A stretch of 64,000 nt of DNA, taken from assembly GCA_949316235.1 (NCBI GenBank), contig OX438749.1, positions 17,748,414 to 17,812,413 of the forward strand. Reading direction: 5' to 3'. Under the pieces are notes generated by a model. That model was not told the origin of the DNA. It worked only from the letters and a program-made list of their open reading frames with translations, and made no database searches. Every line of letters begins with the position of its first letter. Position 1 is the first letter of the stretch. This DNA comes from Oegoconia quadripuncta (taxonomy: Eukaryota > Arthropoda > Insecta > Lepidoptera > Autostichidae). The position numbers were made by a program, and so were the translations under genes. Below are positions 11,654 to 24,800 of this stretch, in pieces.

Positions 11654-12158
11654 TATTGGGTCTTTAACTATGAAATTGGAGATTTTCGTTAATCATATGT
11701 AGGTACCAACTCCTGCGATTCCATAGCAATTTCCAAATTTGTTGTTTATTTGGAAAATGGAATATATTTTCAAGGTTTCACATGAAATATTTTTTAATGT
11801 CTGAGCTAAATCAGGTAATAAAAAAAACTTGAACACAGCTCTTTTCATGTGCTTGCCATATTATTTCCTATGAAATAATATGGCAAGCACATGAAAAGAG
11901 CTGTGTTCAAGTTTTTTTTATTACCTGATTTATAAAAGTTTCAGCGAATCTATATTCGCTGAAACTTTTATAAAGCGGTTACATTTAAAAATTAACGCTG
12001 CCTATACTTAACTTAATGTTATCCAATAATACACACAAGGTTTAGCTAAATTTGGCTTTGCCGTTCCCAAAAAAAAAATCAAAAACGTTTGTATGGAGAA
12101 AACATTCTTAATGAAATTCTTTATACAAAACGCCAATTTCATAGGTAAGGACCTAATA
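11654..12158 (-). mobile_element. MITE (TTAGGTCCTTA family), copy 1, with double hairpin
   Basis: Ends match CAATTTCATAGGTAAGGACC in inverted orientation, flanked by TA. Relatives are at 26849-27272 and 33309-33704. The internal segment 11813-11980 is present as two adjacent hairpins that the other copies lack. TA flanks suggest the Tc1/mariner superfamily (inference). Confidence 0.85.
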
Positions 12159-12349
12159 TACATGTTACATAGTATAGCTGTTTGTATCCAAAATAAAAAA
12201 TATGGTAATATTACGTAACTTTCCGTATTCCTGATTTTACTATAGTACCAACTTTATAGGAAAAGTGAGTCAAAAAACCATATTACCCGACTGCACAAGG
12301 AAGGAGGTTAATGTTTTTCGAGTGTATATACGTATGTATGTATTTATTT

Positions 12350-12560
12350 ATGTATGGATGTCCGTTCCTTTGCCGCATCCTGTAGCCTAAACCACAGATT
12401 ACTAATAAGTTACTAAAGTAACCTAAACGGCTTGACCGATTTCGCAGTGCATGGTGTCGTTAGATTCGTCTTGATACCCGGAGTGTCATAGGATACATTT
12501 TATGGCAAAAAATCCAACATGACGTCCGCAAAATACAAAATATGCTGTCGGGTTTTTTGG
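12350..12560 (-). repeat. Dispersed repeat (CCGTTTAGG / CCTATGACAC type)
   Basis: Shares ATAAAATGTATCCTATGACA and ATCGGTC(A/G)A.CCGTTTAGG with 18185-18350 and with the halves split by a MITE at 47500-47940. The family is not identified. Confidence 0.65.
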
Positions 12561-12575
12561 TTTTTAAATAGTTAT

Positions 12576-12589
12576 TTTATTATTTTATT
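12576..12589 (-). terminator. Candidate polyadenylation signals of FANCI
   Basis: On the minus strand two AATAAA hexamers occur at 12584-12589 and 12576-12581, about 130 nt after the FANCI stop. They are the first such signals downstream. The area also borders a dispersed repeat (about 12350-12560), so the true 3' end needs transcript support. Confidence 0.5.
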
Positions 12590-12718
12590 CGATTAGACAC
12601 ATATCGCCTTATGCCTACTTCTAGGGCGCTTATGTGGTCCCAAATTTAGCAATCGCAGGCAAGCGAGCTAAATGGGAAATTATTGGCGATCGAACGCAAT
12701 AACTTTTGCGTTAGACCC

Positions 12719-12850
12719 TTATTTAAACAAAGTGTACAAACCCCGTTCCATGAGTTCATCCTGCCTCGCTTGGAGCACTTCTTGCAGCACCGGACCCTTG
12801 ATCCTGAAGTCACGTGCCGTCCCCAGCGACAGGTATTGTTGGAAGTTCAA
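12719..12850 (-). CDS. FANCI: FANCI coding exon 24, C-terminus (residues 1265-1307 and stop)
   Basis: Acceptor TTTGTTTGCAG. Encodes LNFQQYLSLGTARDFRIKGP, VLQEVLQARQDELMERG and ends YTLFK, stop TAA at 12719-12721. The TARDFRIKG block is the conserved human STSRDFKIKG. The human tail beyond it (EDGE-type acidic motif and polybasic end) is absent. Confidence 0.95.
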   Translation of the reverse strand: MNFQQYLSLGTARDFRIKGPVLQEVLQARQDELMERGLYTLFK

Positions 12851-15800
12851 CTGCAAACAAAGTAGGACAATAAATGGTTTATACAAAAGCCCGTTTTAGT
12901 TAAAGTATGTTTTGTCACTTTAACATACTTTAACTAAAACAGACTTATAAAGCATTTGTAAATTTTTATGAATAAGACTTTACAAACGCTTTATAAATAC
13001 ATAATACTTTTATAATGCCAGTCGGGTGTGAAAAATTAGTTATAAAACCACTGTCGTGCAGGGCTGGTGTCTCATTTGTATGCAACATAAAGGTTGCACG
13101 CAACCGGGTTCAGTGGCGCTCTCATTTGACATTTGAAATTGCAAAATTTACTAACCGGATGCAATCGAAAAATCTACTACACGACTTGAGGCACAACGAT
13201 TTCACATTTTAGTAGTAATAATAAAAAAATAATATCCTTGGACACACATGCAGCGCCATCTAGTTGTACACTAAAATAAAATAACAAAAAAATATTTCGG
13301 ACACTTACACCAATCATCTAGTTCCAAACTAAGCAAAGCTTGTACTATGGATACTAGAAAACGGATAACGGATAATAAAAAAATATAAATGTTTATACAA
13401 AAAAAACATGACTCATCCATCATCATCATCATACAACCATCAAACATGAATAAAATGTTAGTATTCATCACTCAAACATCCCTATTCATCCCTCGCGAGA
13501 TTTGAACCCGCAACCGTTGGTTTCGCTAACAGGTATCCACTACACCAACTAAGCAACTAGCCTTGTATTAAAAATACCAGATTGTTGATATACTACACAA
13601 ATACCTGTTGTTTTGTTGTAAATATATACATATTATAAATGAAAACATATATAATGCGGGTACACATGTCCGTATTTATCATACAAACGTATGCCCTGGT
13701 GAAGGAAGCAGAGGAGGTGTGTCAGGATCGTAGCAAGTGGAAGTCTGTGGTCTCTGCCACCCCTACGGGGAACAGGCGTGACATTATGTATGTATGTATG
13801 CACCTAGCGAGATTTGAACCCGCAACCTTCAGACATAGTGGGCAGGGTCTTTAACCACTACACAAAACAGGTGGCCGAAAAATATAATGTCAGTTTATAC
13901 AGATGACAGGGCATTTACCTTGGCCTTGTTTCCCAACAGTATGACATGCTTACTGAAGAGTTCAGCCTCCAAAACAAGCCGCGGGATGAGCTTAGTATCG
14001 CGGAGCACTTTGTTAGCGCTCTGCTGCTGTTGCGACGCCTCCAAGTAGGTTATCAGGTTGTCTGTTATAGCCGACAGCTTCTTGCCGCTCAGTTTTAAAA
14101 GGCGTTCGAAACTGTCGACAAATAGATTTTATAAATATTTACAGGTTGGGCATATCATCTTTCCTTTTTGGCTTAGTCTTGAGACCTATTTCAGATAAAG
14201 TTAATTTTGTTTTATATTTTTCGACATACTCACAGTGCCATCTAATTCCATACTAAGCAATTATTGTGATATTGATACATTACATAAATACATTTTTTTT
14301 GTTAGAAATGGTGTCCCAAAATGAACGCCGAATTGAAATTCGAATTAAAACGAGAAAATATTATCCAATTAAATATTTATTACATAGTATTAAAAAATAT
14401 ATATATTTTATTTTATTTGTTTATCATTTATGGCACACAAGAAAAAAACATACAGATACAACATAATAGAGACGACACAACAGGTTCTGCTTATTTCTAC
14501 AATGAAATTTCTTTTTCTATTTCTATACAATATATTTTGTAACTAATTGTGGAAAATTGCATTAGTCAAATGACCACCCCTACTGCGGCTGCAGGCTTAA
14601 TCATATTATATAAACATAGGATATAAACATCGTTATAACTTCTTCTTCTTATTTTTGAGGTTGGCAACCAGTCAACCTCACTGTCGAGGGACATTACTGC
14701 CAGTTTCGAGTGAAAAATTTTATTTCTCTTATTTCTTCAGTTTATAAGTCAGTCTCAGTCAAAACAAGTAATTCGTCGTATACTTGGCGTATACAGAGTC
14801 TAGTCACGGTCAAGTCATTCTTCAGTAAAGTGGCAGAATGCTTTACAAAAGATTTTGGCGGCTTCTTGTGGGATCCCGAAAGTTCCGTTACGCACTTTAA
14901 TTTACACTTCCTTTCACCTGTACACCATCACTAACGTTTGCTGCACAATATTCTGCCATTATTAAGCTTCAAAAGTTAGAATGCACAAATTATAAGAATT
15001 ATAAAGAAAAATGCAACTTCACTCGCCGAGATTCCGCCAAAAAGCCATCGTTATAACTACCCACCTCTTCTTCTTATTTTTGGAGATGGCAAGAAATCGA
15101 ATCAGTTAAAGAGTATGAAGTTATAGATAAAACTGGAGGCAACCCTACCACATACTTAAATGTCAAATTTTCCAGGTTTTAAGTAGGTATTAGAAGTGTA
15201 GCCTGCTGTTTTATCTATAACTTCATGGTTTTGAATGCCAAATTACTCCGATACCAAAATGCCATCTACCTCGTCACCCGTGTACTATATAAATGTTACC
15301 ACATACCGCACCAGTTGCACCGTATCGCCGTGGAGTTGCTTAGCGAGGGTTGCCAGCAGACAATACAGCCGAACGCAAGCAGTGAGCACGCGGTCGCTTC
15401 CCCCTCCAACGCAGCAACGCAACTTGGCAATACGTGACGTCCACGTTGTGAGCTGACATAGCTGGATCACTACGGACTTGTACAACTCTTTTAGCTCTGT
15501 AACAGATTTGAAGGTTATAAATTATAATTACAGACAATATTTCTTCAGCTGTTCAAGTTTTTATGCACTACGGGTAAGCACTTGACCTCAATCATACCTG
15601 ATGTTAAATGAGGATGAGGAAGAAGGTGGAAGCATGCTGACCCAGAAACCCCATATTATTTGGGAGACTGGCTAACTTATATCTCTGACAACCGGAACAC
15701 AAAAATGCTATTAACTATTGGATAAGATGATGGTAGCTAGCTAGGCAGACATTAAAAATACCACCAACCAAACCGAGTACTAAACATGTACCCCGGTGGA

Positions 15801-18800
15801 GATCGAACCCGCGACCTCTGATTCGTAAACCCTATGTTGTTTAATGGAGCCACGGAGACGGTCGCTTAATAAAGACTTACGTCCGAATCCTAAAACGTTT
15901 CTTAACTTTAAGATGCGTTTGAGTATTCGGGATGAACTTACAAGCGAATCGTATGGAAAACTGACAGATTTGAGTTTGATCTCACGCTTAGTTTCCTCTA
16001 TGAAAGTCAGCCATAGACACTATTTCCGATTGGCCGGAAAAAGATGGAAATTTGGGGTTTCTACCCAGAAACCCAAACCATTGTCATTGGTTGGTAGCCC
16101 TCATTATAAACTACAGATGGGGATACTATCCTGCATAATCTTTCAAGGAACCATAATTCAATACTCTCATGAAATTGAGTCTCATGATGGATTCCAAATT
16201 CCATAATAAGTCGAAAAGCCTTCTCCACTGCACTCCCTGAACTGTTGACGCAATCCCTTGGTCCCCATTGGGGTATAGCAATATAGCGTTTCTTGACCTG
16301 GAGCAGCTGAATAAATTAGATAAAAATAAATATACTATACGGAGTATGCTCCGCAATGTGCTTATAGAGTGGACTAATACAAAATATTCAGATTATCTCT
16401 GGTGCACTGCGGGCACTCTTTCTCTTCACTCAGATGTGGTCACTATAATGTAATCATATCCTTACCCCTGTCGATTCGCTGCTGGTTCCCACTAGTGGCA
16501 GTGGGCAGCGCTGCGGCGAGGTCGCGCGCTCTTTGCAGCAAATGTTCGGTGCACTTGTACCGAACATTCATATGGGCGCAGATGTTGTTGAGGACAACGT
16601 GACCGGTTCGAGTGTCGATTGTTGGAAAGTTGTTTGAATCGTCTTCGCCTGCTGATGTGTCTTCCTCCTGTGATGGAATTACCATTTGTACAGATAAGAC
16701 AATCTTTAATGTCTCTATATCTATGCTCTAATAATCTACCTTTGCAGAGGAATTAGGCTAATGTTGAACGCTGGTTGATCGCTGATTACTAACCTACAAT
16801 CCACTAGTGTTATGACGGATTCGATCGTAATTTTTACGACATCCAAGACGATAGATTGGTCAATTTCTTGCTAGGATAACCTAAGTATGATGTTCATCCC
16901 CCAGCAGGGAAGACATTGTTGTCTGTAATACAGTTTTTAACTACCACAGACAACAAAGCTTCAAGAAGTTGTGTAATTTATTTCGGATCAATAAAATATT
17001 CTTTATAGCTCAGTGGATCGATCAGCGTGATTTATTACGTACGTCTACGTTATATTACGTTTTGTACTACGTCCTGAATGCTCTCTAAAACAATTAATCA
17101 GGATGAAGACTGACTAAACAGCAGGTTGTGAAGCAGTCGGGCTTCTAGCTAACCTGTGGTGGTATCAGAGAAAGGCGTTAGTGTATAATAGATGACTTAC
17201 GTCAATTCTCCCTAACGCAGTAGACAGTTTGGTCAGCAGATCATCTAGCAGCTGCGCTTCCTGTTGCTCCCTGCAGCCAGCGGACAGGAGCGGCGGTATC
17301 AGGACGAGGCAGTCCTGCTTAGTGCTGCGAACGTACTCTTCTAGCTTTACTGTCACCTACAACGAGGATTTAGATTACAATCTCTCAGTAACTCTCTTCT
17401 TAACTGAAATATGCGATCGCCAAATCCAGTGGCGTTCACAGCGTTTTGTCACGGGATAAGCAGAATGATAAAATTTGCAATTAGATGAGAAAAAATACAA
17501 TTACAAATGAATAACTTACTTTTATAGCAATTTTCGCAAATGTTTAGAATTTTGCTGTTCACATCTATATATAAAAACCTGTTTTTAAAAGAGCAACCCC
17601 TCGAGTTTCTTGCTTGTTCTTCTCTGGGGAAAATTGCATTTTGAACAAGCAGTAGCTTAAACAATGTAAAATTGACTATTTTAAATTTAAAGTGTAACCT
17701 ACACCAATCGCTGGTCAATAATGTCATCCAGGTATGCTAAGGAACTCTGTTAAATATCTTCGAAATCGCTGAACTGAAACATGGCTAAGAACATCTCGAA
17801 ACGAGCTTTCGAAAATAAAAAACCAGTTGTATATCTGTTCGGCCGTTCTGGCCACATGCCACAGATATACATAGACATAACCTTTAAACACCACTTACGT
17901 CGGGGTTTTAAAAGTGGGATGCAAAAGGCTGTATATACTGACTGCGGCGCTTCCGGAGGCTGAGGCAGTCTCCAACAGCACCGCGGCCACCTGCGCCAGC
18001 GCAGTCACCACGCGTCGTCCGCCCCTCTCCTCCCCCTCCCCCTCCGCCTCGCCCTGCGTCAGTGCAGTGTGGACCTGCTCCAGCAAGCCCGATATACTAG
18101 CAGATGAGGGGTCTGGGATTCCAACTGCAATGGAGACAATAAAATGTAATAAATGAAAACAAAAAAAACGGCTTGGACAGAGAAATTTATTAAAACCCGA
18201 CAGTACATTTTGCGGGCGCCATGTTTGATTCTTTGCTATAAAATGTATCCTATGACACTATCTATCAAGGCGAGTCGAACGACATCTTCCATTTCAAAAT
18301 CGGTCGATCCGTTTAGGCTACAGGAAGTGACATAGAAATCTACATACATACACCCTCCTTTTTGGGGCTGTCGGATAAAAAGAAGCGATCGATGGAGGAA
18401 AACGAAGAGATTTAATGTGGGCGTACTTCATCATCAACAGCTTTACACGTCCCCACTGTTGGGGCCAGCCGGAGTGTATGGGCCATAAACTACCACGCGG
18501 GCCCAGTGCGGATTTATGGATTTGTGTCACACTAGTGGCCACGTGACAGTCCGTGGTCTTTATGCCGCCACCAACTGGCTTAACGATTGCCTTCGATAGA
18601 AAACAACCGGGACCAACAATTTAACGTGACCTCCGAAAGCACGAAAACTATTAAAATCATCGTATTAAATCGTGTTCGTGCTTTGACTACTATCATCCAT
18701 AACGACCTGTTTGGTGTAGTGGTTAGAAACTCTGACCACTATACCAAATGGTTGCGGGTTCGAATCCCGCTAGGGGCATATGTTTGTGTGATGAATACGG

Positions 18801-21800
18801 ACATGTGTACCCGAGTAATGGATGTTTTCATTTAAAATAGGTATTTATTTACAATAAAAATGTATTTATGTAGTATATCAACCATCTGGTATCCACAACA
18901 CAAGTCTATAGTTGCTTACTGTGGAACTAGATGGCGCTGTGTGTATGTCTAAGGATATTTATTTATATTTATTTTATTTATTTATCCAAGGTCTAACCAC
19001 GATAGATATTGTTTAACTTCGCTAATCGCAAACGAATAGCGAATGCGACTGCGCCATGAGTGCTTAACTGTTCATTATCATCAGCCCGTAAACATCCCAC
19101 TGCAAGGATATAGGCCTTCCCTCGTATAATGAGGGAGTATAGGCCATAATCCAGCACGCTGGCCCAATGCGGGTTGGGGGACTTGCATGCACGTTCCCTC
19201 ACGATGTTTTCCTTCACCGTTTTAAGAGCAGTCGGATAGATACAGATAAGTAATTAAATTAAATTTAAAACTCATTGGTAGCTGCCTGGGGATCGAACCT
19301 GGACCTCCCAAATTGGGAGATTGTCTCCTCCACTGAGCCACCGACGCTCCTCTGTTAATGCTTAACTGTTATTATTAATAAAATCTTTTCCCTTACTTAT
19401 GGTAGGCAGAAAGCTGTCCATTTTGAAGGAAAAGTTGGGCGAGAAAAGTAATGTGAGGCATTCTTTGAACACATCTAAACAGCTCAGCGCGGTCTGTTCG
19501 TCGAAGTCGCACATATCTTGGAATCTGGATAAAGATATATTCAAGTCAATTACAAATATCTATATGTCGCAGATAGCGATAAATTAGCGATAGAATTCAT
19601 TATTCGAGCGGTCAACTGACTATCATAGTACGCGGTTAATGTGAAGTAAACTTGGTGGCGCTGGTATTGCCGGAAACGGCGCGGCGACGACGTTAACAGT
19701 TATATTAGGTCTTCACATCGAAAATGGGACACACTTTGCTACCAGCCGTCGAAGGAGCCGGACCACCACTGGACATCAACAACCATGAGGGACTCTGATT
19801 ACCTACTACCATCGACGCTTGAAGAATCCGGTGAGTCGTTACTGAATAAGACTTTGATTATGGAATTTGAGCAAGGAGGAACTATAGACAAGGTACGGCT
19901 GAGTTCCACAGAGTGCACGCGGGGGCCAAGTTGTATGGCACGAGGGGCGTGCACATGTTTTCTCTTCAACAGAAAGCATCTCAGGTTCCATGATTATAAT
20001 GGAATGTGAATACGTTGTTGATTCCCCTATAGTAGTTTGCAATAATATCGCCTTTGCCCAAGCCACCCTTTACCACGCGACTGGCACCGTCCCGGTCGCT
20101 AGCAACGCCCACCACCCTCACCCATCTGCGACACATATAATAATAATTGCCCCCAAAAATGACAAGACCGAGTTCAGTAAAGTCTCTATTTGCGGAATGC
20201 ATCATCAGATCTTAAGATATCGTGACAGGTTATTTTATTTTGTTCATTTTGTGTTTCAACAATATTATAACATTACAAATATATTAAATAATCCTGTAAT
20301 TCTACAAATTATGGTATGTATTTTTTTTTTTTTTATGCACTTCGGTTTCGTACTTGACCTCAATGACACCTGATGTTAAGTGAAGATGAGGTCGAAGGTG
20401 GAAGCGTACTGACCCGGAATGCTCAACATATTTGGGGGACTGGCTATCTTATCTCTGACAACCGGAAAACAACAATGCTATTAACATTGCTGCTTGGCGG
20501 CAGATTTAGATAAGATGGTGGTAGCTAGCCAGGCGGACATTTAAAATGCCCTACCACCAACCAAACCGAGTACTTAAACATGTACCCCGCTGGGGATCGA
20601 ACCCGCGACCTCCGATTCGTAAAACTCAGCCACGGAGGCCATTGGTCAAATGTCAAATCAGAAAATCAGTAACACTGCTGAGTCCCTACCTATTCATCAC
20701 AATACTGCGGTTCTCGAATCTATGTAAGCTTGTTTTTTTTTTCTTTTTTGTGAAAAATACCTTTTATTATTTATTATAGATAGGTATACGATAATAGTAA
20801 CTGACCTGCAGAGACACCGGCGGTACATCACGCCGGCGATATCAGCAGTAACTCGAACGGAGCGTTTGTCGAATCGCTCTGTGAGTGACGAGAGCACGCA
20901 ACGTAACGCCCAGTGGTGGAAATCGCGCCGAGACCGAAGCTGATTGCGTTGCTCAGTAGAACACCATGGGACGTTCTGGCTGTGGAAAACATCGCAATTA
21001 TAGGTGTATTTTACGATTATTTTTCTATCATTTATTATAATACCATCGCTTTCCTTTAAAGTTTGGATAAACGTCGCATTTGAAAAATAAGAAAATTGAC
21101 GAAATTTGCAAAGAGCGACAACAATCAGTTTCTCTGTTTTTTTTATTATTATTTTCATTTCGTAAGATGGATATTTTTCTCAGACATAACGGAAATTGTG
21201 ACGTTGCCAGCCCCTAGATTTGGAATCATGTGTCAAAATCAAATGCTCGAAAATAACGACGTAAGGAATAAGAAAAGTTACTTTGATCCATTTAGCGACA
21301 TATAGTATATATTGTTTACTTAGTAAATCAAACAATTTCAACTGTTTATTAGGACAAGGAATTAGGGTACATATTAATAATGAGTTGTTGCCCTGAAACA
21401 AACCATGTTTACGCTTCGTTAATTATTCTCTGGTGGCCGAAACGACGCTTTCGACTAAAATCAGCAGCATGCTGTGTTCTAACCGTTTCATCTTTATTTT
21501 TTTACTGTTTTTTTTACTAGCTAATTTTGTGATGATAAATGTCTTTTTATTTTTTATTTATTTATTTGTGGTATGACGATCGATTACTTTTCTCTTCGGT
21601 TCCAATTTCACTGTGTTCATTGGTTATTTTTAAACTTATATATGTGTGTGTCGCTAAATGGGTCAAATAAACTATTGTTATTTATCGTTTAAGTCTAATT
21701 AAGACTGTCATGTCACTTATAAGTTGTTTTCTCTATTATGGAAATTTTGGCATCCACGATACAGGCCTGGCCTAGTGTTGGATGCTACAGCAAAGGGGTT

Positions 21801-24800
21801 CGAAGATTTTTGTTCGGAGCCTGGCATACCGACAGGCCGCCATTTAATTTTTTTTTCAAAATCACGGCGCACGATAACATCTATATATATCGATTGGGGA
21901 CCCTTAGATAAACAAATAATTACTAGGGTCACCATGTCCTAAAACGTCATGTTACTGAGTTATTTGCATGAAAAGATTAATATGTGAAAACTGCAATAAC
22001 CATTAAAAAAAACACTCAATCAATGTTTCCATGTACTTTAATATGTTCGGAAAACAATTTATAGATTGATTATAATTATACTTTTTTTAATATCACAAAG
22101 GTGGCAAACAAGCATACGATCCGCCTGATGGAAAGCGGTTACCCTAGCCTATAATTGTCAGGAACATCAGGATCCTTGTAAAAATCATTTCGCGCCTGTT
22201 TAGGAGAACCACGTACTTATTTACTATATTATATAATTTACATTTTAAATAATTTTACTAAGTTTAGAATAACTAGATTAATTTATCCCCGCAGGTATGC
22301 TCAATAATACTAGTTATTGAGCATATAATTTCACGAATAAGAAAGAGAATCTAGTTTTACACGAATATTACGATCATTTGGTACATGGCGTGGGCCCGGC
22401 ACCAAGACTTCCCCATCCAACCACCAGCCGCCTTTTTGGATAATATTATTTTAACCGATGACGATTAACATAAAATTATAATTAAATTATATTACTTATT
22501 ACCTTTTATGTTATTTATTATATTTCTTTATACGAATTGTAAATACATATTTAAATTAAGTTTGGTATGTTAATTAATCTATAAATTGTTATCTGAACAC
22601 ACTAAAGTGCATGGAAACATTTACTGAGTGTTTTTTTAATGGTTATTGATGTTTTCACATATTAATCTTTTCATGCAAATAACTCAGTAACGTGACGTTT
22701 TAGGACATGGTGACCCGAGTAATTATTTGTTCGTCTAAGGGTCCCCAATCGATATATATAGGTTTTATCGTGCGCCGTGATTTTGAAAAAAAATCAAAAT
22801 GGCGGCCAAAAAGTATGCCAAAATCTTCGAACCCCTTTATAATTATGTATAATACTTTTTAAATAAAAATAAACATCTTACCTTATAAATACATAAACTT
22901 ACTTATACAACAGCTCGACAACTCTAAGACACAGTTTAAGGTCCCACACACATGGTAACGGCTTGAACGGCCCCGCCCTTTCCTTTACTAAGTTTGACAG
23001 TTTCACTGGACCCTTGCCTTTGTCCTTCTGGGACTTTTGCGACTTCTGACTCGTCTGCGATTTCACAGTCTCTCGTGTTTCGTTCAGAGTTGATTTGCTG
23101 CCTTTCTTGCCTATTTTTGGTGGTGTCTAAAATGATACATAATACAAAAATACAAATACACGCTCTAATTGCCATTCCCATCAGCGAAATTATATAAAAA
23201 TTAAGTACGTTTGTGTAGCAATCTCAGTGCTACATACGCTTTATGCGTATTGCCCAGACAATGAAGCGACAAGCTCCACGTCCCTGTAAACAAACAACAT
23301 AATATTTACAAAACGGCGGTCGTGGTTTCGATTCCCAGCGGGTCACATGTACTCGGTTTGGTTGATGGTGGGGCATTTTTATAATGTCCACCTAGTTAAC
23401 TACCACCATCTTATTTAAGTGTGCGATCAAGCAGCATTGTTATGTTACGACTGTTTCAAATAAGATTGCCAGTTCCTAAAATGATGGTGAGAAGCCTTCC
23501 ACCTTTGGCCTCATCCTCACTTAACATTACACCGCTGCTCATAGGACTTACCTAATCACCACGCTGGGCAGAATCCTCCCTAATGGCTCTGTTTCCCATC
23601 ACTGATCTGAGCTACCTGCGTAGCATGACATCGAATGTCGCGCGCGACGTAGGAATGAGAATGGGATAGTTGTATGTTTCGCCCAAGCGAATGAGCAGGA
23701 CAAGTATTATCCTGCGACTTAAACGTTTATCGCGCCTGTCATGCGTATGTTGTCATAGTTGGGGATGTTATAGTTACTTAGTCGCATCCACCATATAGTA
23801 TATAGGAAAGGGTCGCGAAATAGCAGTAGAAAATATTCGAGGATAATGTCATTTACCTAATATATTAATGAGTTTATTCTCTAACATACCTTAGTCTGAT
23901 CCAGCAGTTGATTACAAGATTTAAAGAGTCTATACACGGTTGCCGCTACGTCACTGCTGTTGGAGTTCCACTGCATGATCTGGTGTGCTATCAACGTCTC
24001 ATAGCATTGCAAGATCAGCTGCACTTTCAGGCTCTTGGCCTTGGATTCCGGGGTGATGTCCGTAAGACCTGGGTTTTCCTAAAAGAAGATATATATTCGC
24101 TTGTTACCCGACTGCCCAAGAACGGCTCTTTGAAAGATGTTCTGTTAATTAAGTTGTACCCTCATGCGATAAATTAAGATTTCTTTTTTAATACAGAATA
24201 ATAAAAAAATGCTTTGAGGTGCACTCGAAAAACCTAAAAGTAATATTGAAATAGCTTTGTAAACGGTTATTTTCCAGAACTGACGATTATTAAAAAAAGG
24301 CGCCGCTTTTATCAATAATTTGAAATTCTCGAAAATAACCAAAATTAAAGCTATTTAGGTATTATATTGGATGAGTTTTTTTACCGTGACCGGGTTTATC
24401 ATTAATGAGCTGAATATAGGATGAATGTAATTGATATTTTATTTTATAGTTTTATGTTGTATGTCAGGATCGTAGCAAGTGGAAATGAATAGTCTCTGCC
24501 TATCGCAACGGGAAGCAGGCGTGAGCATATGTGTGTAGGTATGTATGTATTTTATCGGTAAGCTATTGCGACCATCTACTATAAACACTTGCAGACTACA
24601 CTGTGATAATGTATTAGCTCAAATAGCTTCTCTGTAGTCTATCCATAATCACGTACAAACATTAAAACCTTTGAAGTCGAATATTGTGAGTTTATTAGGC
24701 ACTTAATAATGCTATTTCTATAGGTTATGTTCCAGCAGTAGACGTCCTGTGGGCTTCTTCTTCTTACTGAGTCGATGGTCGAAAATTCAAATTCTTGAGG

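Noticed and set aside
15844..16206. 120-codon plus-strand ORF as a gene
   Set aside because: No recognisable domain. It begins inside a SINE head and lies within FANCI intron 21.
17523..17575. Extra FANCI exon reading SKILNICENCYK
   Set aside because: It resembles human SKICKEN by eye, but no pair of splice sites joins it in phase to exons 19 and 20, and exon 20 already covers that region.
17899..17942. Longer exon 19 of FANCI ending at the strong GTAAGT donor at 17898
   Set aside because: It would enter exon 20 with two extra bases and meet TGA at once. The GTCAGT donor at 17942 keeps the frame and fits the human alignment.
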